Origin: Opitutaceae bacterium UBA4094
GTDB lineage: Bacteria > Verrucomicrobiota > Verrucomicrobiia > Opitutales > Opitutaceae
Direction of reading: 5' to 3'
Assembly: GCA_002382525.1 (NCBI GenBank)
Contig: DFYA01000088.1
Location: 14,317 to 35,468, forward strand
DNA: 21,152 nt
Shown: piece by piece, positions 6,850 to 15,033 of the stretch
How the letters are laid out: each line of letters opens with the position of its first letter
How positions within the stretch are numbered: position 1 is the first letter of the stretch
The notes under the pieces: model-generated
What the model saw: only the letters and a program-made list of their open reading frames with translations
Databases searched by the model: none
What the model was told of the DNA's origin: nothing
Position numbers and translations under genes: made by a program

Positions 6850-7716
6850 ATGAAGGTCCTCCTGCGTCTCGCGATTTTTGCCTTGGTCATCGTCGTCGCC
6901 GTGATTGCGTGGCGTAAATATCGCGGCGCGCCCGACGCCTCGCCTCCTACGAAAACCCCCGCGCCCACCGTCGCAGTCGGTCCCGATCTTTCGCTGCGCA
7001 CCTGGACCAACCAAGACGGACGCTCCTTCGAAGGTTCGTTGGTCTCCGCGAAAGGCGGTCAGGTGATTCTTCGGCGCGCCAACGATTCGTCCCACTTCCA
7101 ACTGCCGGTCGCGGCACTGTCCGACCAAGACCGTGCGTTCGTCGAGCAACAGTCGCGCGTCGCGGCGGCCGCCGACGGTGCAGGTTTTCCGAAGGAAGTC
7201 CCCGGCGTTTACATGCTCAACCGCAAGACCGACATCAAGGGCAACCTCATGCGGGTGCCCGCATCCGAGCTCGTGGGCGGCTGGCAAAACGTGCGCGTGC
7301 AACCGATGTTCTGGTTTTTGCTTTCGACTCAACTCCACGGCGCCGGCGAGGGATCGCTCTGGGTCCGCGTGGACGAACGCACGTTCAAAGCGCACTCCGA
7401 CGGAACGCTCCTCAACAAAGGGCAACTGTCCGCGTTTATGAACGCCGAAGACAAGTTCATCGAATCGATGCCTTGGCCGAAGCCCGACGTCACGATTGTC
7501 GAAGCCCAATACGGTCCGCACGCCGCGGGGAACAACGTCACGCACAAGCTCATGCTGATGGCATCGCAATCGCGCTTGCCCGCGGTGGTTGGCCCGGAGT
7601 TGTTCGACCTGCCCTCGCATGCCCCCGCGACGTGGGAACTCTCGGTGCTGTGGCGCACCGCCACCGGTGAGGTGCGGCGCACGGTCCGGGACGGCGCGTC
7701 GCTCGCTTGGCCGTGA
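6850..7716 (+). CDS. Membrane-anchored SHD1-like domain protein
   Basis: From the ATG at 6850 the protein is 288 aa. Residues 4-21 form a membrane anchor or uncleaved signal ('LLRLAIFALVIVVAVIAW'), followed by a proline-rich linker (26-44). Residues 49-98 ('LRTWTNQDGRSFEGSLV...VILRRANDSSHFQLPVAALSDQDRAFV') match the pattern of the SLA1-homology 1 (SHD1) domain, which is frequent in planctomycete and verrucomicrobial surface proteins. The remaining ~190 residues are unrecognised and beta-rich. An in-frame ATG at 6775 would place 25 polar residues before the anchor, so I prefer 6850. The gene stands alone between the divergent lemA operon and the convergent fucO. The domain call is moderate; the function is unknown. 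Confidence 0.72.
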   Translation: MKVLLRLAIFALVIVVAVIAWRKYRGAPDASPPTKTPAPTVAVGPDLSLRTWTNQDGRSFEGSLVSAKGGQVILRRANDSSHFQLPVAALSDQDRAFVEQQSRVAAAADGAGFPKEVPGVYMLNRKTDIKGNLMRVPASELVGGWQNVRVQPMFWFLLSTQLHGAGEGSLWVRVDERTFKAHSDGTLLNKGQLSAFMNAEDKFIESMPWPKPDVTIVEAQYGPHAAGNNVTHKLMLMASQSRLPAVVGPELFDLPSHAPATWELSVLWRTATGEVRRTVRDGASLAWP

Positions 7717-7721
7717 TTGTC

Positions 7722-7759
7722 GTGGCGCTGAACGTGCGCTCAGAGATCACTCGAGCCAC
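7722..7759. repeat. Palindromic element between convergent genes
   Basis: CTGAAC (7728-7733) and GCTCAG (7738-7743) form a stem with one mismatch around a GTGC loop, and an outer GTGGC (7722-7726) / GCCAC (7755-7759) pair encloses them. The core resembles the perfect hairpin at 9054-9073 ('GTGGC.CTGAACGTG'). It fills most of the 56-nt gap between two convergent genes and could serve as a bidirectional transcript end, although no T tract is present. Confidence 0.5.
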
Positions 7760-7772
7760 AGCGGCGCGCAGC

Positions 7773-8930
7773 TCAGAAAGCCTTCCGATAGATCTCCAAG
7801 ATCTCGTCCGCCGTCGGCGTGCGCGGGTTGCCGCCCGTGCAAACGTCGCCCAACGCCGCCAGCGAGAGCCGCGGGAGATCCGCTTCCTTCACGCCGATCT
7901 CGCGTAGTTTTTCGGGGATACCGACCGCCTTCGACAATGCCCTGACCGCGCCGATCGCTGCGGCAATCGCGTCGGACTCGGACATCGCCTCGACACCGGA
8001 TACCCCCATCGCGCGCGCGATGTCGCGATATTTCGCGGCGGCCGCCGACGCGTTGTAATCGAGCACGTAGGGCAGCAGCACGGCGTTGGCGATGCCGTGC
8101 GGCGTATCGTAGAACGCGCCGAGCGGATGCGCCATCGAGTGCACGATGCCGAGCCCCACGTTGGAGAAGCCCATGCCGGCGATGTATTGGGCGACCGCCA
8201 TGCCGTTGCGCGCCTCGGAAGAACTCGGGTTGTTGACCGCCTCGGCCAGGTTCGCGGAGATCATCGCGATGGCCTGCAACGCGAACATGTCACTCATCGT
8301 CCATGCACCGCGTGTGATGTAGCACTCGATGGCGTGCGTGAGGGCGTCCATGCCGGTGGCGGCGGTGAGGCCTTTCGGCATCGAATACATCAGCTCCGCG
8401 TCCACGATGGAGAGCACCGGGATGTCGTTGGGATCGACGCACACCATCTTTTTCACGGCGCGTTCGTCGGTAATCACGTAGTTGATCGTCACCTCGGCGG
8501 CGGTGCCGGCGGTGGTGGGCAACGCGATGATGGGCACGCTGCGGTTCTTGGTCGGCGCGACGCCTTCGAGCGACGTGATGTCGGCAAACTCGGGATTGGT
8601 GGCGACGATGCCGATGGCTTTGGCGGTATCGATCGAGGATCCGCCGCCGACCGCCACGATGAAGTCGGCGCCCGACGATTTAAAGGCCGCGAGGCCATTG
8701 GTCACGTTGGCGATGGTCGGGTTTTGTTTGATGTCGTCGTAGATCGCGTAGGCGACACCGGCGGCGTCGAGCACCGCCGTGACTTTTTGCGCCACGCCGA
8801 ATTTGAGGAGCTCCTTGTCGGTGACGAAGAAGGCTTTTCTGAAGCCGCGCCGCTTGATCTCGTCGGGCAACACGCTGCGTGAACCGGGACCGAAATAGGA
8901 GGTTTCGTTGAGGATGATGCGATGGGCCAT
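7773..8930 (-). CDS. fucO: Lactaldehyde reductase / iron-dependent alcohol dehydrogenase (FucO type)
   Basis: FucO interconverts L-lactaldehyde and L-1,2-propanediol with NADH during fucose or rhamnose fermentation. The protein (385 aa from the ATG at 8930) starts 'MAHRIILNETSYFG', close to E. coli FucO 'MANRMILNETAWFG', and stays similar to the end. NAD binding: 'VGGGSSIDTAKAIGI' (94-108). 'PTTAGTAAEVTINYVITDE' (138-156) is characteristic. Iron ligands are expected at Asp195 and His199 ('DALTHAIECYITRGAW'), His264 ('GIVHSMAHPLGAFY') and His278 ('TPHG'). A further in-frame ATG lies 36 nt upstream, but its extension matches nothing in the family. No fucose, rhamnose or microcompartment genes are nearby, so the physiological aldehyde is open. 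Upstream lies a repeat-filled 260-nt gap. Confidence 0.93.
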   Translation of the reverse strand: MAHRIILNETSYFGPGSRSVLPDEIKRRGFRKAFFVTDKELLKFGVAQKVTAVLDAAGVAYAIYDDIKQNPTIANVTNGLAAFKSSGADFIVAVGGGSSIDTAKAIGIVATNPEFADITSLEGVAPTKNRSVPIIALPTTAGTAAEVTINYVITDERAVKKMVCVDPNDIPVLSIVDAELMYSMPKGLTAATGMDALTHAIECYITRGAWTMSDMFALQAIAMISANLAEAVNNPSSSEARNGMAVAQYIAGMGFSNVGLGIVHSMAHPLGAFYDTPHGIANAVLLPYVLDYNASAAAAKYRDIARAMGVSGVEAMSESDAIAAAIGAVRALSKAVGIPEKLREIGVKEADLPRLSLAALGDVCTGGNPRTPTADEILEIYRKAF

Positions 8931-9013
8931 GCTTCGGTCGTAGCGCCGCACCACACCCACCGCCATCGCTCACGCAGCGCGTGGTAGAGTTTGAATGATT
9001 TTGATAGATTATG

Positions 9014-9157
9014 ATCAGCCGGGCTGATGGTGGCGGAGCGCCGGCCTTCGTGGCCCTGAACGTGAGTTCAGGGGTGGTGGGAACCGCTCGCGGTGAACGC
9101 ACGCCAAGCTCCAACGCGTTGGGCGTCCCGCACACAAACCATCGCGAGCAAGCTCGC
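9014..9157. repeat. Cluster of six short palindromes upstream of fucO
   Basis: Six hairpins occur within 144 nt: ATCAGC/GCTGAT (9014-9028, loop CGG), GGCG/CGCC (9032-9042), GGCC/GGCC (9043-9055), a perfect 8-bp CCCTGAAC/GTTCAGGG (9054-9073, loop GTGA), the self-complementary CCAACGCGTTGG (9111-9122), and GCGAGC/GCTCGC (9144-9157, loop AA) followed by TTCCCACGTAG. This is the only visible content of the 260-nt gap between fucO and the gene ending at 9191. It looks like a mosaic of REP-type intergenic repeats; I see no gene in it. Confidence 0.7.
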
Positions 9158-9190
9158 TTCCCACGTAGATCCGACGCGCTCCCGCGCCGA

Positions 9191-10573
9191 TCACTGCTGA
9201 ATGCGCTGAGGCAGGCGACGCAGGCGTTGCGTGAGATCGTTGAGCTGGCGGCTGGTCGGGCGGCTTGCGAGGTCGTTGCCCGTGCGAATCTCCTGCGAGG
9301 GCAGGAAGTTGTTCACGAGCGCGCAATATTCGCTGTTCACCATGATGCCGAGCAGCTCTCCGGTTTTGCTCAATACGAGATCACCTCGCGAGGGCGAGAA
9401 GTCGCCAAACAGGCGCCGCACAAGCCGGTTGTCCATACGCACGTAGGTCGGGTGCGTCGGGTCGAGCTTGAAGGGCACTTCGCCGTAACCCGCGCCGCCG
9501 TTCGAGATGAGCACCGCCTCGGTGAACTTAAACGGATCGAGCGCGATGGGATACGCCTTCACGTCGAGCGCGGCGCGCTGCAAGGGCGACACGGGCAACA
9601 CGACGACGCGCGGATCGAGCGAAAGGAAGATCAAGCGGTCCGCTTCGCCCACGTAACCGCCTTTGCGGAACTCGGCCTTGAGCGTGTTATAATCCCAGTT
9701 GGGCTCGGCGAGCGTGGAGAACGGCGTGTCGTTGATGTGCAGCAGCGCGAACGTGTCGCGCCCGTCGGTCACGAAGATCGTGCGTGTATCCTTGGGTTCA
9801 CTACGCTCGCCGAAGAGCCCGGGGCGCGTGGCGGAGAACGAGGTCTGCACGCGGTTGGCGAGGAACTCGTTGAAGAGCACGTTGACGTTGATCGGACGGT
9901 TTTCGCGGATCTCCTTCGTGAGCGCGGTGGAGCTGTCGGCGAGCTGGCCAACGCCTTGCGCGAGTTGCGTGGCGGTTTCCTGCACGCGGATGCGCTCCTG
10001 CCGTTCGGCTTCGACTTGGGTTTTTAAGGTGTCGGCGGCGACGCGGAGAAATTGTTTCTCCTGTTCGGCGACGCGCACGGTGACGTTAAGATCCTCGATT
10101 TTAGCGCGGGCTTCGGCCTGGGCTTTTTCGAGCGCGGCGACGGCCTGCGCCTGGCGTTCGAGGTCGGCTTGGCGGCGTTCGAGGTCGCGCTGGATGCGCG
10201 CAAGTTGCTCCTTGGTGAGCGACGCGTCGGCGGCCGCGGCGGTGTATTCGCGGGAGAGCGTATCGACCTTGGATTGGGTGGTGGCCAGCACGGCGGAGGT
10301 TTGGGCGAGGGCCTGTTCGCGTTCGCCGAGCGTGCTCTGGGTGGCTTGGAGTTGTTGGGAGAGTTGGTCGCGTTGGGCGCGTTCGTCTTCGAGCGAAAGG
10401 CGCATGACGGACACGAGATCCTCGTCGGCGGTGGCCGAGCCGGAGCCAGGCGTGGCGGCGGTCGCGGGGGGTGGCGGCGGAGCGTCTGCCGGCATTGCCT
10501 TTTCCCAGTCGGTCAACGCGAGGAGCGTCAACAGCAGGAAGTCGCAAAGAATGAGAAGCAGCGTGCGGTTCAT
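9191..10573 (-). CDS. Membrane-anchored coiled-coil protein with degenerate trypsin-like C-terminus
   Basis: This is a 460-aa protein of unknown function. It starts with one membrane helix ('TLLLILCDFLLLTLLALTDW', residues 4-23), then a Pro/Ala-rich linker (27-45). A long coiled coil covers about 52-220, rich in Gln, Glu, Arg and Ala ('LARIQRDLERRQADLERQAQAVAALEKAQAEA'). The C-terminal ~240 residues form a globular, beta-rich domain. A stretch 'PSRGDLVLSKTGELLGIMVNS' resembles the region around the nucleophile of trypsin-like proteases ('GDSGGPL...G.vvGI') but lacks the GDSGG serine. Its ATG overlaps the stop codon of the upstream membrane gene (ATGA, 10570-10573), so translation is probably coupled. 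Together they look like a two-part envelope complex. The trypsin-fold remark is tentative. Confidence 0.78.
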   Translation of the reverse strand: MNRTLLLILCDFLLLTLLALTDWEKAMPADAPPPPPATAATPGSGSATADEDLVSVMRLSLEDERAQRDQLSQQLQATQSTLGEREQALAQTSAVLATTQSKVDTLSREYTAAAADASLTKEQLARIQRDLERRQADLERQAQAVAALEKAQAEARAKIEDLNVTVRVAEQEKQFLRVAADTLKTQVEAERQERIRVQETATQLAQGVGQLADSSTALTKEIRENRPINVNVLFNEFLANRVQTSFSATRPGLFGERSEPKDTRTIFVTDGRDTFALLHINDTPFSTLAEPNWDYNTLKAEFRKGGYVGEADRLIFLSLDPRVVVLPVSPLQRAALDVKAYPIALDPFKFTEAVLISNGGAGYGEVPFKLDPTHPTYVRMDNRLVRRLFGDFSPSRGDLVLSKTGELLGIMVNSEYCALVNNFLPSQEIRTGNDLASRPTSRQLNDLTQRLRRLPQRIQQ

Positions 10574-12225
10574 GCCACGGCGATCACCGGCTTGGTCTCG
10601 GACTGACTGGCGAGGATGAGCTGGCGCTTATACGGACGCACATGGCGGATCTTGATGAGCGCGACGCAGCAGATGCCGAATAGATTGGAGGAATACGCGG
10701 CGAGAAGATTGGGCTGAATCACGCCGAGCACCTGAAGCACAAGCGCTCCGGCGGTGCCAGCGATGCCGATGTAGAGGCCGCCGTCGAAGAGGTTTTCCTC
10801 GTTCTCCATGAGGCGTAGCTTGAGCAGCGACGGCGCCTCGGTGCGGTCGATCTCGCGCATCTTGGCGAGGCAGAAGAGATACATGCCGAGTTGAAGCAGG
10901 GCAAAGAAGCCGATGGTGAGAAGCGTTTTAGAGTCCATGTTGAACGTGGGTTCCGTGGGCGTGAGCGAGGAAGGATCGGAGATGGTGGAGAGAACGGGAA
11001 CGGTTAACTTGAGCTTAAACTCGGAGGGCTCGGGGGTCTTCAGCAGAAAGGGTTCCGTGCCGATCACGAGCATGCCTGCGGTAAGAATCGCCAGCATGCC
11101 GCTCTTCACGCGTGGTAAGGAAGACGCATCGTCTTCGTCGAAGAGAAACTGTCCGAGACCTCGGAAGACGCAGAATGCGCCGAGCAGAAAACCGAGGTAT
11201 TTGGCGAGCAGGGCGAGCTTCGGATACAGCAATGCGGCGAGTGCAAGCGGGCCGAACGACGGACCGGACTGGCGGTTCACCGGCACTTGGCGTGAAAGCA
11301 ATTGCTCGATGGCGCCGCGGCCGTGGGTCAACGCGAGCTTGAGATCGTCCATGCCGGGCCGGCCGTATTGCAAGAGATAGGTCGCCACGCGGTCCGCCGA
11401 TCCGGTGAACAGCGCGGCCGTGTAGATGAGCGGAAGGTCGTCGGACACCGCGCGGGCGAGTTGCGCAAACTCGTTCACCGTTTTCACGCTGCCGCTCACG
11501 CGAAGGAGTTCGGTGAGTTGTATCCAGTCCAGACGACGTCCAAGCGAAAGCAGGTCGATGAAGAAAGGCTCCAGCGCGCCGAGTTGGTTCTGTTGCACGG
11601 CGGTGTCGGCCAGTTCGCGCAGGTCGCGCTGGAGCGACGCCGAAAGGTGTTCGCCTTGATAGAGCAGCGCCGAAAGCAAGACGACGGCGTCGAGCGTTTG
11701 TCCGCCGGGTTGTGTCGCCGGCACGAAGCGTCCGACCTCGGCGACATCGCGCACCCGCAGCAACGTGAGCACGCCCTGCGAACGGGAATTCTGGAGATAA
11801 CCGAGGAGATTGGCGCGAGCCTGCGCCGTGATGAAGAAGGTGAGCACCGGCGTGCTGGCGGTGCGGCCGGCGTTTTCCTTGAGGTTAAACAACGGATCCA
11901 GAAACGGATCCCAACCGCCCCACGGCATAAGTTCGGGTTGACGTTGCGCGGCGCCCTCGAGCGCGATGGCCAACGCGCCGGCGCGCGGGTCGTTGAGCGC
12001 GCGCGCCGCGTCGAGCGCGAGGGCGGCGGGGCCGGGTTTTTCGCGTTCGAGCAACTGGCGCCCGAGACCGGCCGCCGTCGGAGTGTTTGCGCCCGCTTCG
12101 CGGAGCAGCGCAGGCGTGACCGATTTTAGATTCACCGGCACCACCCAGGCCGCCGCCAGCAACAGCAAGCCGGCAAGCATCCAGACCGCGATGGATCCGG
12201 AACGGGAGTGGGTGGAGGAACTCAT
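10570..12225 (-). CDS. Multi-pass membrane protein of unknown function
   Basis: From the ATG at 12225 this is a 551-aa protein. Numbering from that start, a first membrane helix is at about 12-31 ('AVWMLAGLLLLAAAWVVPV'). A helical, probably periplasmic region of ~290 residues follows (many Leu/Ala-rich helices such as 'LDAVVLLSALLYQGEHL' and 'LIYTAALFTGSADRVATYLLQYG'). Then come about five spans near 327-357, 376-392, 435-455, 484-503 and 508-525, and a short basic tail. The helical repeats look TPR- or HEAT-like but I cannot assign a family. An in-frame ATG at 12258 is possible but adds only polar residues. The stop overlaps the start of the coiled-coil gene by 4 nt. The gene diverges from def across 72 nt. 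Confidence 0.75.
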   Translation of the reverse strand: MSSSTHSRSGSIAVWMLAGLLLLAAAWVVPVNLKSVTPALLREAGANTPTAAGLGRQLLEREKPGPAALALDAARALNDPRAGALAIALEGAAQRQPELMPWGGWDPFLDPLFNLKENAGRTASTPVLTFFITAQARANLLGYLQNSRSQGVLTLLRVRDVAEVGRFVPATQPGGQTLDAVVLLSALLYQGEHLSASLQRDLRELADTAVQQNQLGALEPFFIDLLSLGRRLDWIQLTELLRVSGSVKTVNEFAQLARAVSDDLPLIYTAALFTGSADRVATYLLQYGRPGMDDLKLALTHGRGAIEQLLSRQVPVNRQSGPSFGPLALAALLYPKLALLAKYLGFLLGAFCVFRGLGQFLFDEDDASSLPRVKSGMLAILTAGMLVIGTEPFLLKTPEPSEFKLKLTVPVLSTISDPSSLTPTEPTFNMDSKTLLTIGFFALLQLGMYLFCLAKMREIDRTEAPSLLKLRLMENEENLFDGGLYIGIAGTAGALVLQVLGVIQPNLLAAYSSNLFGICCVALIKIRHVRPYKRQLILASQSETKPVIAVA

Positions 12226-12297
12226 TCGCGACGCAGTATTCGTTTGCCGCGTGCGCATGGCAAATACACGTTACGCGGCCTCACTCAAAGAAGACCC

Positions 12298-12864
12298 ATG
12301 GCCCTCCGAATTGTTCATTACAACGACCCCGTGCTCCGCAAGAAGGGCGACCTAGTAACGGTCTTCGATGCAAACCTCGCGCTCTTAGCCGACCAGATGG
12401 TCGCGACGATGAACACCGCGTCCGGAATCGGCCTCGCCGCGCAACAAATTGGCAGGGCTCTCCAGTTTTGCGTGGTGGATCTGCGCCCCACCGATCGCGA
12501 TTTTTCCTGGGAGCTCGACGGAGCCAGGCCGCCCCTCGAGTTGTTCATGCCGCTCGCGCTCGCCAACCCGGTTGTGACGCTGCTGCCGTCCGACGAGACT
12601 GTTTACGAGGAAGGTTGCCTTTCGTTCCCCGACATCCGCGGCGACGTGTTCCGGCCCGACGCCATTCGGGTAACCTATCAAGATCTGCAAGGCACGCCGC
12701 ACACGCTGGCGTGCGACGGACTGTTGGCGCGCTGTATCCAACACGAAGTCGATCACCTGAACGGCACGCTGTTCATTGATCGCATGGAAAAGAAGGTCCG
12801 CATCGGCATCGAGAAACAGATCAAGGAGCTCGCGAAGAAGACGCGCGAGGAATCCGCCACGTGA
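12298..12864 (+). CDS. def: Peptide deformylase
   Basis: The enzyme removes the N-formyl group from new proteins. The 188-aa protein has all three active-site motifs: 'GIGLAAQQ' (43-50, Gln50), 'EGCLSFP' (105-111, metal ligand Cys107), and 'QHEVDHLNG' (148-156, ligands His149 and His153, catalytic Glu150). The N-terminus 'MALRIVHYNDPVLRKKGDLV' is typical, so I use the ATG at 12298 rather than an earlier in-frame ATG at 12208. AAAGAAGA just upstream is one of the few weak Shine-Dalgarno candidates in the window. A loop of ~25 residues (62-86) is longer than in E. coli. No fmt gene follows; a 145-nt gap leads to the oxidoreductase gene. Metal is normally iron or another divalent ion. Confidence 0.97.
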   Translation: MALRIVHYNDPVLRKKGDLVTVFDANLALLADQMVATMNTASGIGLAAQQIGRALQFCVVDLRPTDRDFSWELDGARPPLELFMPLALANPVVTLLPSDETVYEEGCLSFPDIRGDVFRPDAIRVTYQDLQGTPHTLACDGLLARCIQHEVDHLNGTLFIDRMEKKVRIGIEKQIKELAKKTREESAT

Positions 12865-13009
12865 CGCGACGCCGCGCCGCTGGCGCCGGCTTCGACCGAC
12901 ACCCGTCGGCGAATCGTCACGGCTGAGACAGTTTGCAGGGCCGTTCCCCTCGCCTCGCCAGCCCGTAGCCGGCTAGGTTTGCGGCAACCTTCTACCCATC
13001 AAACTACCC

Positions 13010-14086
13010 ATGAGCCAAAAATCTGACGGCATGAACTACGCCCCGAAGGGCAAACCCAGCCCGGTGGTCAAACCTGGTGAATTCATCTTCGCCGCCGTGC
13101 ACCTCGACCACGGCCATATCTACGGCCAATGCAACGGCCTCACCGAGGCCGGTGGACAGCTCAAATGGGTTTACGACGCCGACCCGAAGAAGGTCGAAGC
13201 CTTCCGCGCCAAGTTTCCAGAGGTCCAGGTTGCCCGCTCTCTCGACGAGATCCTTGCCGACCCCGCGGTTCACCTCGTGGCCGCCGCCGCCATTCCCAAC
13301 CTGCGCGGCCCGCTCGGCTGCCGCGTGATGGAAGCCGGCAAAGACTACTTCACCGATAAAACACCGTTCACCGAGATGGCGCAGCTTGACGAAGCCCGCG
13401 CCGTCGCCGCCCGCACCGGCCGCAAATACGCCGTCTATTTCAGCGAACGCCTCCACGTCGAAGCGGCCATGTATGCCACCGACCTCGTGCAACAGGGCGC
13501 CATCGGCCGCGTGGTGCAGGTCATCGGTCTCGGGCCGCATCGCCTCAACGCGCCCAGCCGTCCCGACTGGTTCTTCAAGAAGGAACAATACGGCGGCATC
13601 CTCTGCGACATCGGCAGCCATCAATTCGAGCAGTTCCTCACGTTCACCGGTGCGACCGACGCGACCGTGACCAACGCCGCCGTCGCGAACTACGCCAACC
13701 CCGCTTATCCCGAACTCGAAGACTTCGGCGAGGCCAATCTCATCGGCAACAACGGTGCGTCGAACTACATCCGCGTGGACTGGCTCACGCCCGCCGGCCT
13801 GAGCACGTGGGGCGACGGTCGTATGACCATCCTCGGCACCAATGGCTACATTGAGCTGCGCAAATACGTGGACGTCGGCCGCGAGAAAACTGGCAACCAC
13901 GTCTACTTGGTCGACGACAAGGGCGAGCACCACCTCCACGTCGAAGGCCAGGTCGGCTTCCGTTTCTTCGGCGAATTGATTCTCGATTGCCTTAACCGAA
14001 CCGAGAAGGCCATGACGCAGGCCCACGCCTTCAAGGCCGCCGAGCTGTGCCTCAAGGCGCAGGCCGTCGCGAAAAAAATCGCGTAA
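13010..14086 (+). CDS. Gfo/Idh/MocA family oxidoreductase
   Basis: This is a 358-aa predicted NAD(P)-dependent sugar or polyol dehydrogenase-like protein. The N-terminal Rossmann part contains 'FIFAAVHLDHGHIYGQCNGLTEAGGQLKWVYDADPKKVEAF' (25-65). The usual GxGxxG is not intact; 'HLDHGHIYGQ' stands in its place. The usual 'EKP' active-site motif appears as 'DKTP' (116-119), keeping Lys117. 'GGILCDIGSHQFEQFLTFTG' (195-214) provides the conserved Asp200 and His204 of the family. The C-terminal beta sheet runs from about 140 to 320. The ATG at 13010 follows AACTACCC with no Shine-Dalgarno; an in-frame ATG at 13031 is an alternative. The family is clear but the substrate is not, and no sugar-degradation genes adjoin it. 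Confidence 0.88.
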   Translation: MSQKSDGMNYAPKGKPSPVVKPGEFIFAAVHLDHGHIYGQCNGLTEAGGQLKWVYDADPKKVEAFRAKFPEVQVARSLDEILADPAVHLVAAAAIPNLRGPLGCRVMEAGKDYFTDKTPFTEMAQLDEARAVAARTGRKYAVYFSERLHVEAAMYATDLVQQGAIGRVVQVIGLGPHRLNAPSRPDWFFKKEQYGGILCDIGSHQFEQFLTFTGATDATVTNAAVANYANPAYPELEDFGEANLIGNNGASNYIRVDWLTPAGLSTWGDGRMTILGTNGYIELRKYVDVGREKTGNHVYLVDDKGEHHLHVEGQVGFRFFGELILDCLNRTEKAMTQAHAFKAAELCLKAQAVAKKIA

Positions 14087-14333
14087 CTGCTCCGCCTTTT
14101 CGCCGCCTCGCACGCTTCCCGCGACGTGGCGGCAAACCGGCTGCATCCGCAAAATCTTGAGGGATTGAGCGAACCGTCCGCGCATTCATGGGTCCGTGCG
14201 CGCATGCCAAGCGACCACGCCTATTTTCATTTTTCGCTTACGAAAGCGGGAGGAAAAGGGCGTGCGTTTTTGCGCTTAAAAACCAAGCTCACGACACTGT
14301 TCGCCGCCTGATGCGGCCTTCGATAAATACCCC

Positions 14334-14933
14334 ATGAATCCTGCCAAAATTCTGTCTGCCCTGACCGTCGCCTGCACCCTCACCCTCGCTGCCCACGCGC
14401 AAGCTCCGTTCCAAGCCTCTGTCTGGCCGCCCGAACTCCAGCTCGTTCCTTACAACGAGGACGTAAAGGGCGTGCGCCTTCAGATCTTCGGCGAGAATCG
14501 CAACATGACCGGCGTCGATATCGGCTTCGCCCACTCGACCACCGGCAACTTCGTCGGCTTCGGCGGCCTTTACACCCTCTACAACTACGTCGCCGGCACC
14601 ACCACGGGCGTGCAGATGGGCATCTTCAACCACACCAAGGGCGAGGTCACCGGTTGGCAAAGCGGTTGGTTCAACAACAACACCGCCAAGGTCACCGGCC
14701 TCCAGACCGGCCTCGTCAACTGGAACCACTACGCCAGCGCCGATCTTTCGGGCGCCCAGCTCGGCATCATCAACACCGCCAAACACGTTCATGGCCTCCA
14801 GCTCGGCTTTGTTAACTTCGCCAATAGCCTGCGCGGCGTGCAAATCGGCATTTGGAACCAAGTCGATTCCCGCGCGTGGGATACTTTCGATCCGCTGCCC
14901 AAAGTTTTCCCCTTTATCAATATTGGCTTCTGA
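14334..14933 (+). CDS. Exported repeat protein (LA_2272-type surface repeat), possible outer-membrane protein
   Basis: This is a 199-aa protein with a signal peptide (1-24, 'ILSALTVACTLTLAAHAQA'). The mature part is built from a short repeat of the form G[VLWA]Q[LMTSI]G[IFLW][FVI]N. Units begin near residues 92, 107, 122, 140, 154 and 168, with weaker ones at 46, 60 and 75, spaced 14-18 residues apart. The pattern recalls the LA_2272-type surface repeat of Leptospira and other Gram-negative bacteria; I make that link from memory. The last residue is Phe ('FPFINIGF'), as in many outer-membrane barrel proteins. A -10-like GATAAA at 14322-14327 lies just before the ATG. The gene ends 41 nt before a strong terminator, so it is probably its own transcription unit. 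Confidence 0.75.
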   Translation: MNPAKILSALTVACTLTLAAHAQAPFQASVWPPELQLVPYNEDVKGVRLQIFGENRNMTGVDIGFAHSTTGNFVGFGGLYTLYNYVAGTTTGVQMGIFNHTKGEVTGWQSGWFNNNTAKVTGLQTGLVNWNHYASADLSGAQLGIINTAKHVHGLQLGFVNFANSLRGVQIGIWNQVDSRAWDTFDPLPKVFPFINIGF

Positions 14934-14974
14934 TCGGTTCCGCAGTCACGGGCCCAACAAGCTCATATTGATAC

Positions 14975-15005
14975 AGCCCCGGGTTACCCCTCCCGGGGCT
15001 TTTTT
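14975..15005 (+). terminator. Rho-independent terminator of the surface-repeat gene
   Basis: AGCCCCGGG (14975-14983) and CCCGGGGCT (14992-15000) form a perfect 9-bp stem with an 8-nt loop, followed by a T run through 15005. Confidence 0.93.
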
Positions 15006-15033
15006 GCGTCCCCGCACAGGGATCCGAAAGGCT

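Noticed and set aside
9011..10606. Plus-strand open frames opposite the coiled-coil gene
   Set aside because: They are shadows; the first begins inside the palindromic repeat cluster, and the minus-strand protein has coherent membrane and coiled-coil features.
13004..14185. Open frame of 393 aa on the minus strand
   Set aside because: It is antisense to the Gfo/Idh oxidoreductase and has a low-complexity Gly/Val/Glu composition.
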